DNA from: Epiperipatus broadwayi
Lineage: Eukaryota > Onychophora > Udeonychophora > Euonychophora > Peripatidae
Reading direction: 5' to 3'
NCBI GenBank assembly: GCA_028023455.1
Contig: JAQFVV010012396.1
Location: 3,749,156 to 3,813,155 of the forward strand
Length of the DNA stretch: 64,000 nucleotides
Part shown: positions 13,070 through 24,229 of the stretch, piece after piece
Layout of the letters: each line of letters starts with the position of its first letter
Numbering within the stretch: the stretch's first letter is position 1
The notes under the pieces: generated by a model
Told to the model about the DNA's origin: nothing
What the model saw: only the letters and a program-made list of their open reading frames with translations
The model's database searches: none
Translations under genes and position numbers: made by a program

Positions 13070-13895
13070 TAAACTAATATTTAGTTATTATTTAGTTATT
13101 GCTTTGCTTTAGTAATAGTAGTAAATTATAGTTTGAAAATAATCTCTAAAATGATTAATATTTTACTTTTGAAGTCTACTAACACATTTAATATGTTTTA
13201 AAACTAAATTTCAGGATATTAACTCTTCAATGATTTAAAATCCTTATTTAATTTTAAAAATAATAATGATAAATTAAAACATTATAGTAACGTTTTAAAA
13301 AATGTGTAGCGAACAATTAAAAAAAAATACCTATTTAGTAAAAAGAATTTAAATAACTTTATTTTTTTTTTAAAATAATTTACATATTTTTATACAAAAA
13401 CATATATTAGCTTAAAGATAAATTAAAATTCATATTTTTGAAAAAACAAACATTTCTGTATACAACAAAAAAATCTGAAAATAAAATAAAAACATTTCTG
13501 TATATTAAAAAAAGATAAATTATAAACAAGCCTCAAATAAAAATAATACTAATATTATTATTAATAATAATGAAAAAGGCCTGGTTCTGGTTTAATTTAA
13601 AGACTCCATTGAACCTCTATCAAGGAATTGTTTTTTTTTTTTTAAAAAAAAATCTTATTCACAGTAATGTTGATCATGATCTGTAATGTTTAAAAACTGC
13701 ATTAAAACCATATATATTTAAAACACCATTCCATTTAAAATTGAACTTAGAATCTGTGAATATAGTGCATATGTATAATAATATTTTATTGTAAAAATCT
13801 ATATAAAGATAGACTATCATTAATGTGAACACCTCTAATTCAAAAACTTTTATTATTTCAAAAATATTTCAAAATATTATTTTAATTCCTTGTTT
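13070..13895. other. AT-rich non-coding stretch
   Basis: A-rich and T-rich with homopolymers and short ATT runs. The phrase AAAAACATTTCTGTATA recurs about 45 bases apart near 13447 and 13490. No gene is seen. Confidence 0.45.
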
Positions 13896-13898
13896 ACT

Positions 13899-14095
13899 AA
13901 TGTTTATAATAGCTTAACAATGCTGTGTTGAGTACAGAGGAAACTCTTAGAACCCAAACACAAGATAGAGACTTTGTAAAGATAAAAGTGAACCATCTTA
14001 TCTCTAAACTAAATTCTGATTTACATAAGCCAATCTGAATCACCTTGGTTTGAGAGAATGAAGATATTACTCTGTTCACTTTTATATCCATTCCT
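13899..14095. repeat. Dispersed repeat family A, copy 1
   Basis: The text from AAACTCTTAGAACC through ACACAAGATAGAGACTTT, CCAATCTGAA, GGTTTGAGAG and GATATTAC to TTTTATATCC is closely matched, in the same order and orientation, at 63388-63570. Two diverged copies 49 kb apart define a dispersed family of about 160-200 bases. No TSD or tail is visible. A 73-codon minus-strand frame crosses it but looks incidental. Confidence 0.7.
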
Positions 14096-14336
14096 TTCTT
14101 ACATACATTAACTTTCAAAAAAAATTTTCAATTTACTATGTATTAATATTATGAATTAATAGAAATTATGTAGCTTTCAAATTTATTTATTAAGCATATG
14201 TTAAAAAAGTGAAATCCCTTTTCTTTAATTTCATACAATCTATGCATTTAATAAATAAATTTGAACATTATATAAATATTCTAATTTGAAAATGTATCAT
14301 TATTAATAAAATAAATTTATACAATATTCAAAAACT

Positions 14337-14420
14337 GTGTATGTAATATATATATATATATATTACAGTGTTTATATGTGTATGTAATATATATATATAT
14401 ATATATAACAGTGTTTAGAG
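14337..14420. repeat. 41-bp tandem duplication with TA core
   Basis: Two units, each GTGTATGTAA, a TA run, then ACAGTGTTTA, start at 14337 and 14378. The TA runs differ in length. Confidence 0.8.
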
Positions 14421-14439
14421 TAAAGAAAAAGTTTATTGG

Positions 14440-15280
14440 AGAAGTCCAAACTGCAAAAAAAAAGTATTGGAAAAGGATTTTGGATTAATGCTTGTCTATT
14501 TGTATATCATTGTTATTATTGATTTATTTTATTCTGTGTTTATTATGTTTTAGGAAAAAAAAATTATATGGATATATACACAGATGAAACTAAGGTAGGT
14601 AAAACAATAAATATTTTATTAAGACAAAACAATCTTGAATATTTTACTGAATGGTAAAAGACTTTTCAGATTTCATCAGAGAAAAGTAGTCAAAGAAAAG
14701 ACAATATCAATCAGACTAACAAAATAAGTTTTTTGCAACTTTCCTTTTTTAATTATCTTTTCATAGAGAAGTAGTAAAATAAAAGATAGTATCCATCAGC
14801 ATAGCAGAAAAAGGTTATTGCAACATTTCCTATTTAATTTGTACTCTTTAACTATGTAGGTCAGTAAAAAATATCTATTCACATATATAGATTTCATAGT
14901 GCAGGTAAAAAAATATGTAATGAACCTCCAAGCACTTCTTTATTTCATGCAATAACTCCCCTCATCAGTAAAGTTATCCATGTTAGATAAAAAATGAATC
15001 TCACTTTTGTCTGCTGGCCAAAATATATATATAGATAATAAACTAGAACAATAATACCTATACGAATGAATATCAAATCAGCCAAAATAAAGTTACAAGA
15101 ATATCTCATATGATTTGATTTTTGTCCTTAAAGATATCATTGGCCTAATTTACTATTCATATAATATCTGGTCATTAGAGGAAAGTATGATTTATTTTTG
15201 TCTGTACTATAGATGACATTGTTATCAGGGGATATTGCATCAAATGTACCCAAAACTCAAAGATTTATCTTTCATGATAT
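14440..15280. other. AT-rich stretch without recognised features
   Basis: The phrase AGTAGTAAAATAAAAGA echoes AGTAGTCAAAGAAAAGA about 85 bases earlier (14685 and 14770), so part of this stretch may be an old tandem duplication. No gene is seen. Confidence 0.4.
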
Positions 15281-15283
15281 TAT

Positions 15284-15553
15284 CTATGTGCATATATATG
15301 CACAGAGGCTAAACTCTCCACACTGTAGTGCCACCAGTGGCAAGTCAGAGTAATCAATAGATGCAAGAAGGTTTGTGCATAAAGTCCCTATCCAGTGCCT
15401 ACTCATCCAATATCCCCAGATTAGTTTCCATCTTGTGGATTTCATCAGTGAGGGGTCCCCACTGATAAACATCGGTATATCAATATTTAAATTTTTTAAC
15501 ATGGATGAACCCGCAAAATATGTCTTATATATGCAACCCATGAAAATCTTCAT
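15284..15553 (-). repeat. Dispersed repeat family B, copy 2, with an open frame
   Basis: The minus strand has an 89-codon open frame. It ends in residues containing YSDLPLVALQCGEFSL, a phrase I associate with hypothetical proteins translated from cephalopod repeats. Its last part (15297-15365) matches family B copy 1 at 10676-10735 in opposite orientation. The open frame has no recognised domain and most likely reflects a SINE-like repeat and not a gene. The neighbouring GC-richer text (15360-15480) probably belongs to the same copy. Confidence 0.55.
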
Positions 15554-15634
15554 ATCACTATATATATATATGACTTGTATGGTTTGATGAAAATCTTCAT
15601 ATCACTATATATATATATTACTTGTATGGTTTGA
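15540..15634. repeat. 47-bp tandem duplication
   Basis: ATGAAAATCTTCATATCACT, a TA run, then ACTTGTATGGTTTG occurs twice, starting at 15540 and 15587, with near identity. Confidence 0.85.
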
Positions 15635-15639
15635 TGTGG

Positions 15640-16610
15640 TGGTTGAACAGATAGCTCAAGGAGTTTTAGGTCCATAAGTCAAAACCTGTTCTGTCATTTC
15701 TGATGCTTGAACTTTATATAAAATCCCAAATAATCTACATATTCAAATTATTATTTTTCACTATGTATATGATGTTTTTGACAGGATTTGAGATTATTTT
15801 GGATAGCATATCTATATTATTGAGATAAAAGAAAATGATAGTATTGCTTAAAGTGAAAGTGTTACTATAAATAAGAGATTATTAAAAATTTAAATTCTAA
15901 CACTAGCAAAGTTATAAAACTATGTAGGTAATAATGAACATGATAACACTAACAACAAAATATCATTTCAAACTACACATTGAGAAATCCATTAAAAAGT
16001 ATCCCTATATATCATGCAACATGTTTTATAAATAACAATGTACTTTAGGTAATCAACAGAATCATTGTAATAGTACCTAACACTAATTGACTCAGAAAAC
16101 TAAATAATTCATATATATCATAGTTGAAGCATTGAATTATAATAGAGATTATAAACTGCTACATAGCCACTATGATTCACAAATGTAATTAAATAAAAGA
16201 TATTCTCTTAACTCTTTAGTTAACTCAAACATATATAATTAGAATAAATACCATCACATATATAACTTCTAAGTTATTGATGATAATCATATCAAATATT
16301 CTGTGATATCTAGAATTATTTATTGCAAAAGTGTTTTCACAGTACTTGTTACATTTTTTGATACTAACTCTAAGAGTACTGGAAAAAAATTATAAATGAC
16401 AGCTTTGATTTAGTACTAACACTTGGTAAGACATATTACTTGGTGACATTTTCAGCAAAAGAATTATTCTAAAGATGTTCCTTCTAATCTTTGTTGCATT
16501 TGTACCAATTCTTCCCTGTTTAAGCTATTATACATTGTAAAAATTGAAAAAGATGGACACACTCACTGCTATTTCTTAATTAACCAAATGAAAAAATTTC
16601 TTTATATATA
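15640..16610. other. AT-rich stretch
   Basis: 15630-15710 contains a GC-richer patch that could be a further tRNA-like fragment (GTGGTTGAACAGATAGCTCA), but I cannot confirm both boxes. The rest shows nothing. Confidence 0.35.
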
Positions 16611-16649
16611 AGAATGAAAATATGCCAGTTTAACAAATTAATACTTTAT

Positions 16650-17100
16650 TTATTAATACAAGCAGATGGCTCTGGACTATATACCAAATATTGCTATAAA
16701 AATCCTTTCCAAGCTATAGAGGTTGATGCTGAAGCTGTGTCTTGCTGTAGTAATTGGGGTGACCATGAATTGTCACCTAAATGCATCACTGCATCTGATA
16801 TAGAATCAGTCAGTTTTTTATATTTGCAGATTCATGTCTGCAAGGGATGAGAACACTTCCACAACACAAATAGTTATGTGGTGTGTCTGACAAATCTTGT
16901 CCTTAATCACCCAATAGCCAAGGTGTCATAAATAAATTTGTCTAGCTGCACAATGATTTATGACATGGGTTCCCATGGAATCTAGTCAACTGCACTGAGA
17001 TGTGTCAGCACAGGTAAAAGCTCAGGTCTGTATAGAACCTGATTCCTTGTGTGACAGAGCAATGAAATGGGACAACCACAGATCCTTGATTTCAAGTAAC
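16650..17100. repeat. Unidentified GC-richer block, probably an old repeat
   Basis: About 450 bases are clearly less AT-rich than the surroundings. They include a 78-codon + frame (16614-16850) whose translation I do not recognise, and a palindromic CATGGGTTCCCATGG near 16965-16980. No splice-bounded exon is convincing. It may be a decayed dispersed repeat. Confidence 0.3.
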
Positions 17101-18620
17101 ATTATGTGTCATAGTTTATATAAACTTAGGAAATAAATTTATTTCTTAATAATAAAAAAAAGAAATCAATGTAAACATTCTTACTAATACACATAACATG
17201 AAAAAAATCGATTTAACTATAACCTGATAAAGTATCTTATTCATATAGTCTTATTAACTTTTTATAACATCAAATTTAGGCTTCCTAGAAACTTATCTGC
17301 CTATCAGCATGAAGTATTTTTAAAACCATTTTTGACTTTTTTGTCATGTTTTTCAAATTTTCCATTACTTATTGTTTTTATAAACAATAGTACATTTTTC
17401 AAATGGTACTTTTATTTTTTGATTTTACGTTGATTCTTACTCAAATTAAAATTGTATTATTGACAATATTTTTATATTTTAATATTACAGTTTTAATAAA
17501 ATGCAGATTAAATATATTGGTTTTAAAGACATTTTTTTTGGTGACTAAGCTCACCACACAAACTAAGGTTTTATTATTAATGAAAGATGATTCTTGTGTT
17601 TCAAGATAAGGAAGGTATAATTTTTAGCTGAGTAGTCTTTGCAAACGTAAGTCACAAAAAAGGTATAATTCGTATTGTTATTCAAATATCAAAAAGATAT
17701 ATATATATATTAATTTTCAGCGTGCAATAATTTCAAAAACTGACTTATGTAATTATCTTTTTGACAGGCATCGTGCTCTAGATAGTGCTCCTAGTGTATA
17801 TATTATTGGTGGTACATAATTTTGTATAATACAGATGGATCATACGGGACACTTTATTTAAAAATAATTTTTAAATTTCAATTTCTGCCTACTTTTATAT
17901 TACTTTAGATTTAGCTTTCTAGCAGCATTGTGACCCTAAATGTCATTTATGTGACATAAAATTTTTATTTTTAATAAAGTAGAATATTAACTTTTAAAAA
18001 TGTATAAATAAATTATCTAATTAATTAATTTTATATATATATAACAACACAAAAAATTAGTTTTTATTCTTATATTTAATTACATATACAAGATAAACAT
18101 AATTTTACATCTGTAAATATAACTAAACATAAAATTAGTTTTTATTTTTTGTATTTAGTTAAATATAGAAAATAAACTTAATTAATAAGATGACTTGTAT
18201 ATAAACTATTAAAATAATAAATTGTGAAAGACAAAAAATATATTTTATATCTTTTGCTTAGTAAAATAATGAGCATATTATATCAGTATAATTAATGTTT
18301 TTGCATTTCATAAGACTATATGTGTGTGTATAAAACAAACACAATTTTATACTCAATTTTAAGCCAATAAACATTGCATGATCACCATTTTAACATAATA
18401 TTCTAGTAAATATTCTTATTTACTTTAATTAGACTTTTTAAAAAAGATCGTCAACACAAACATATACAGCATGCCCCTAAAATAGTTTTTAATTTTTTTT
18501 TTTTTTTTAGTAAATTGATTTAAATAATTCATGCTAACCTAAACAAAAGAGTACAATATATACACACTAACATTTTATAAAAGTAGTAGTTTAGATCTAA
18601 ATAAACAAGATATTTAATAA
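17101..18620. other. AT-rich non-coding stretch
   Basis: No gene is seen. An imperfect internal repeat built on AAAATTAGTTTTTATT occurs near 18053 and 18130. A poly-T run lies at about 18493-18510. Confidence 0.45.
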
Positions 18621-18626
18621 ATGGCA

Positions 18627-18628
<2 letters not shown>

Positions 18629-18690
<62 letters not shown>
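18629..18690. repeat. Compound (TA)n(GA)n microsatellite
   Basis: About 40 bases of TA pass directly into about 22 bases of GA. Confidence 0.95.
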
Positions 18691-18949
18691 GCAGAGTTAT
18701 ATCACGTTATTTTGGAGATGTCATATAAAGGACTGAGGATGATGTGATCATTTAATGATAGAAAATATAAACAAAAATATTTGTTTGTAAACCTGCATAA
18801 CAAAGATAATCAACATAATTATAGTAGAACATTTGGTTTTATATACTGATGATAATATGTTAGATGAGAAGAATAATGGAAGCACATTTAAGTATAAATC
18901 CATCAGCAACACAAGAGCCAATATACTCAATGGAATCTGAGTTGATAGA

Positions 18950-20800
18950 TCCAGAAGCTATTCAGATGAAGCAAAAACCTTTAAAAAAAACTAGATTTAT
19001 TTAATATTTAAATGCTGTATGTATTTATGAAGATATTAAAAAAAAGAAATGCATTCAAAAAATTAAGAAAAATAACAAAAAAGAGATAGTGAATTCAAAG
19101 AAATGCATTTAAAAATGAAGAGACACAACAAAGAAATCAGGAAATACTGAAAAAAGGATTTTTAAAAATGCAACTAAAACTGGAAGAAAAATTTTAAAAA
19201 AGCCAATGATTAAATTTTAAAGAAATGCATCAAGATATAAAATAAAAAAGTTTGAAGTGATGCAAGAGATTATAAGCAGCCTGAAAATTGGAAATAGCAG
19301 GTCAAATGCAAAAGTAAGTATAACAAAAAGTAGAGCATATAGTAAACATTTTATATGCTGATTTAAAAGGAATAATTAAAAAATATATTGTATCTAGTAG
19401 AAATAAATTGCAGAAAAATGTCCAATGTATAGTAGAAAGAATGCAAAATTTGGAAGTGAGAGACATAAAGACAAATGAAGATCAAATCCAAAATTCATTA
19501 TTTCAAGAAAAACTCAAGAGAAGATGCAGAAAGCTCAGAAAGAATTAGTTGCCATCATTAATGACTAAAAATGAATTATGCAAAAATGAAGGAAGATATA
19601 CAAAACTGGTTTGTAGAAACTGTAAAAGAACTTAAAGAAAAACAGTAAAAGTGATACAACAAAAGATTCCAAACTAAAAGAAAGCTATAAAAATACACCA
19701 ATTACAGAAGAGTCTTGAAATTATAAGACTTTAGCTGTATAAATCTATTTTTAAAAATTCAGACTTTCAGAGTTGAAGCAAGAGAGGTAGGTGGTCATGA
19801 AACATCTCAATAATAAGGAGAATTCTTTTTAATTAAATCAGCTAACAAAAAGAATGGAAGTGTCTATTGCCTATATCCTTTACAAGAACCTGCTAAGGAA
19901 TGCGGAACTCATTAATAATAAATAAGTCCAGCTTCTTACTCTGGATACAGACAAATTTTGCATATTTTTTGCTCAAAAGAGGGCCATGAAGCAATCAGAT
20001 ATCAAATTATGCAGGAACATTTTTGCATAAAATATGGTGAAAGTTATACACAATTCTTTAAAAGGCAAACAACAAAATTTAAGGACATTGTGTGCATATG
20101 GCATGTCAGAATACCAGATCATCAGGATTATCTAACAATTTACTCTTTTATATTAAACAGAATCATTAGCACTGACCAAAAAACATGGAACAGTGACTGA
20201 ATCGTTAAATGCCATCAGCATGAGCCTTCAGAAACAGAAAAAAGAAGCCAAGTTTACCACACCAAACCAGCAATTAAACAAAAGGAATAAAGCATCTATT
20301 GGTTGTATTAGACTAAAAATTGACCAAAGTTTCTAACCCTATATATTGTGGTGCTAGAGAAGAACCTCTGATAACAGAGATAGAACATGGATAATACATC
20401 ATTCTAGAAGTTTTTCTAGCTCAAGAAAATGCAATATTACAGAAAAATATTTAGAGAAATCATCACATTCAGCAACTAATACTGAAATAAAAAAGAGATA
20501 GTAGTAGACCCAGAAAATGAAGAGAATGTGATCCAAGCCAGCATGAAGACATCAACAGTGCCCATAAGATGGCAAATCATATCTAAAATCAACTAGGATG
20601 AGAACTCCATCACCACTGCAAAACTATTTTAATAGAGTAAAACTTGATGTTAGATGACTAAAGGCTGGCTCACTCCCTGTAGATCTGTTAAAAGAAAAAA
20701 TGTTTTATGAAGAAATGAGTAAAAATGAAAATTTAACAAAAAGAAAATTACCAGCTTACTAAAAAGCAAAAGTGACTTTTATTGATCATAATAATAAAAA
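18950..20800 (+). pseudogene. Decayed gag-like relic, possibly BEL/Pao
   Basis: This purine-rich interval reads like old coding DNA with many stops. The first 900 bases are rich in Lys, Glu and Gln codons, as in a charged or coiled-coil region. The longest open piece (19958-20200, 80 codons) begins FCSKEGHEAI, includes SYTQFFKRQTTKFK, and then CIWHVRIPDHQDYL. This spacing resembles successive zinc knuckles (C-x2-C-x4-H, CYxCFKR-xH, CxxC-xxPDHH) of BEL/Pao-type gag with several cysteines lost. No protease or RT follows. The family call is an inference from residue pattern only, and another retroelement gag is possible. Confidence 0.35.
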
Positions 20801-20849
20801 AAAATTGTAATATTTTGAAGAAGTAATAATTTAAGTATCAATAGCTACC

Positions 20850-22080
20850 AAACACATGACCAGAATAAATATATTGATTTCTGCAGAGAATAAAAATAAT
20901 AGTATTATAGTTTTAGATATATTCTACTTCTAATGTTATATTGGGATTTGGTCATGTACATGAGATGCTATGTTGCCATGTGACATTTTGGCATGTATAC
21001 TGTCTCATGTGCTGCCACAACATTTTTTTCAACATGGTTTACTCATTAATTTCTGAGGCCAGAAGAAGTAAGATGCAGTTGGATTGTTTGGAAAATTTAT
21101 AAGCCTCCAAGAATCAAAAGGAAGCAATGTTTTATTTTGAAATATTATATCTTTCAGACTCTATGACTCAAAAGAGAGGAATACTTATATAGTAGTATTA
21201 CATTTCATTTTTGATATGTTGGGAGTTTAACAGAAGTCAAACTGAGATAATCCATCCTATGTCCATACTCTATTGTATATCTTAATGTCCAATGGTTAAA
21301 TATTTTATAAATCCTAATGTTAAAATCCTATATATTTTATAGTGTTCAATGTTAAGCAAATATCTGTGCATTATGGATGTATGTATTATGTAAACATTAT
21401 TTATGATTAGGATTGAAATACAAAAATCATTAGAGAAATGAATAAAAGTTAAAAGTTTTGCAGTAAGCATATAAATGATAAATTAAAAAAAAAATGGTCT
21501 TCTAATTAAGAAATAAATATATAAACTGCCTAAAAAATTAAATGAAAAGTTACTTTATGTATTTGATTATATTATACGATATTTTATAAAAGTTATTTGG
21601 TAATGATTGAATAATAATAAAATGATAAATTGCAATGTAAAGGAAAAAAAACTTGTTTCAATATACAAAAATAATCTGAATTGCATAGCTTCTAAAAATC
21701 TAAAGCATTTTGAACGTTTTTTAGTTTCTTTAATGAAGTTTTAAATAAAATCTCCCATACTTTTGTGGAAAATATGATGGTAGAACTAATAATGATATTA
21801 AAGTTTTAAAATTAATAATATTTTAAAAGTTGTCATTTGATGTTTAAATTTCAGCAATGACCTTTTCTTTCTTCTTACTGGCTAGCAAATGTAAGTGAAG
21901 AGAGAAAAAAACTATTTTCTTTCCTTTCCTTTTTTTATGTATCAAATCATAATATAATATTTATAAATTTTTGTTCCACAACATGTTGAAAAGGAAATAA
22001 AGAAAATATTTTCGAAAAACATGTTTTTGTAAGGAAATGGAACAAATTTTGTAACTAACTGGTGACAAATCCATTGTTTG
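20850..22080. other. AT-rich stretch
   Basis: A GC-richer patch (20940-21070) is unrecognised. The rest is AT-rich with no gene signal. Confidence 0.4.
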
Positions 22081-22084
22081 AAAA

Positions 22085-22620
22085 TCATGTTGCTGAACAA
22101 CATTAACTAGGGATAAATAGGTTTGGAACAAGCAACTAAGACATTCCTGTCCAGGCAGTCATGTATTCTTTCATTTGTTTGAAGACTCAACTTAAGAATC
22201 AGTATTGCAGTGATCCAACACTGAAGAGAGAAACGGCTAATTAAAATTGTTTTTCATTATAATCTTAATAGCCATATCTTTCTGACTGTTACACAGTAAT
22301 TTTTAATATTTCATTTGTAACAGCAAGTATGATAATCTTTTCTAACAGAAACATGTGTGGCAAAACAAGGAGAATCACGACAACCTAAATACCTAGAAAA
22401 TGCAGTTGGCTCCAGAATCTAATGCTGAAGTTTGCCAAAACCATCCAGTGCTTGCCTTAATAATGTTGGAAGAAAGATATGACCAATGTTGTAAGAACTA
22501 TCCAAAACTTATTCATATTATACTTTATGTAATGTCATCAATGTAGCCATATTTTCTCTCTAACATCAAGATTGTCAAAGATAACTAACATCTTTGTAGG
22601 AATTAAAGAAGAGAACAGTA
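22085..22620. other. Slightly GC-richer unrecognised stretch
   Basis: Base composition is less AT-rich here, particularly 22350-22480, but both strands are closed by frequent stops and I recognise no repeat or exon. It may be an old repeat. Confidence 0.3.
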
Positions 22621-22624
22621 AATA

Positions 22625-23850
22625 TATTTAAAGAACAGTAATTATTATAAAACCATCAATTAAAACTGTTTAATTATTTCACATGCTAAGATCTTATCAT
22701 TATATTTATTATAAAACCTTAAAGGTTAAACTTAAATCAAAATATCTTTTATTACTATTATATGTCATATTTTGTATATGTATTAATAGTTGTAATTATA
22801 TACACAACAGTTTTATATATTACATATTAATAAATTGTTATTTTTTATTAATTCATTTAGTTTGTATTTGCTTATCTAACTCAATCAAAACATTGTGTTT
22901 TTAACATCCAATATGCTAACAATATCTCCAACCATAAGAGAGCATGCAATCCACTGGAGGATATGCAGGGATGATGGTAATAATTTGTAAATGATGATGA
23001 TCAGGCATTAATAGGTTTTCCAAAAGTAAACTTTCTATTTAGAAGATTTGGCATCTGAAAATTTCATTTTTATTTTACTGAAACTGAAAAACAAATAAAA
23101 TACTTTTGGAAGAACTTTATTATGTGTGTGTGTGTGCGCGCGCGGGAATTGAAATGTTTTCCTTTAAATTGTATTAATCATGCAACTGTCAACATATTTA
23201 ATATTCATTTCAAACAGGATTTACTAGTATATAATTGTATATATCTTGGCTCAAACCTATCTACCATTGAATTTTTACCATTGCAATGCAAACATAATGT
23301 AATCATTTAACTTTTTTTCAAAAACATTAAAATTAAAACTTTCTTCAGCCTTATTTATTTTTTATCTCAAATTGTATTTTCCTATTACTCTTTTTTACTT
23401 GCAAATAGAAATCACATAAATGGCAATTACATGGCAATTGAATTCACATTTCAATTTTTTTTTTCAATATTGGTAGTTATTACATAACTTTAGCTAGAAG
23501 TGACAAAAATACTTTTTATCTAGTCTAGTGCAACTATCTTAAAGTTCCTAGACAACAATATCATTAATGACTGGACTCTCAGGATAATATTTCATATTCT
23601 TTTGGGATGTATATTTACATTAACAATATAATTTCTGATGACAATTCCAAAGTTATTCTTCAATTTTTTTTTTAGAATATATATTTTTTAAAGATGAAGA
23701 ATCCAAATTTGTTCTATCTATTAAATATTTTATCTCATGTAGCAATTACAAGGTCATAATTCTAGTTTTAACAGTAAATTTTTTGTGAACTTCTAACTTT
23801 TTGAGCTGCATATATTCATAATTTTCATCACTTTCAATATTACTAAATAT
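22625..23850. other. AT-rich stretch with a TG/CG run
   Basis: A (TG)n(CG)n run sits at about 23122-23143. Otherwise no feature is seen. Confidence 0.45.
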
Positions 23851-23854
23851 AGAG

Positions 23855-24008
23855 GATTTGAACTCAGACTTCCAAGCCCCTTCACTATCCACACTATCTC
23901 ATACTACTGATTCACATGACCACATACATGCAGAAAAGATAAATAATCACCAATATACATATTTCCTGCTAAACCAGCACTCATCAATTGATCCAGACTA
24001 TCATCTCC

Positions 24009-24105
<97 letters not shown>

Positions 24106-24220
24106 CCAATGCTCAGTTTATATTAAGATAGCAAATCCTTACACTTTAATGGGGACAGGCTTCAACCCACCCCAACCTCCAACTCTTCAGCCATCCATAT
24201 CCCTTATATTTACAATTATG
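23855..24220. repeat. Dispersed repeat family C, copy 1, with (TA)n insert
   Basis: AATAATCACCAATATACAT, CCTGCTAAACCAGCAC, TCATCAATTGATCCAGA and, after the TA tract, TATTAAGATAGC, ACTTTAATGG and CTTCAACCCAC are all matched in order at 32500-32740. This copy carries about 90 bases of (TA)n (24014-24104) that the other copy lacks. On the minus strand the left end has a B-box-like GAGTTCAAATCC near 23855-23866. The 124-codon frame across it contains the TA tract as alternating Tyr-Ile and is not a gene. Confidence 0.7.
24014..24104. repeat. (TA)n microsatellite
   Basis: About 90 uninterrupted bases of TA inside repeat family C copy 1. Confidence 0.97.
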
Positions 24221-24229
24221 CTCCAGGTA

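Noticed and set aside
16614-16850. 78-codon frame as an exon
   Set aside because: Composition is mixed, but no acceptor and donor pair with matching phase is convincing, and the peptide is not recognised.
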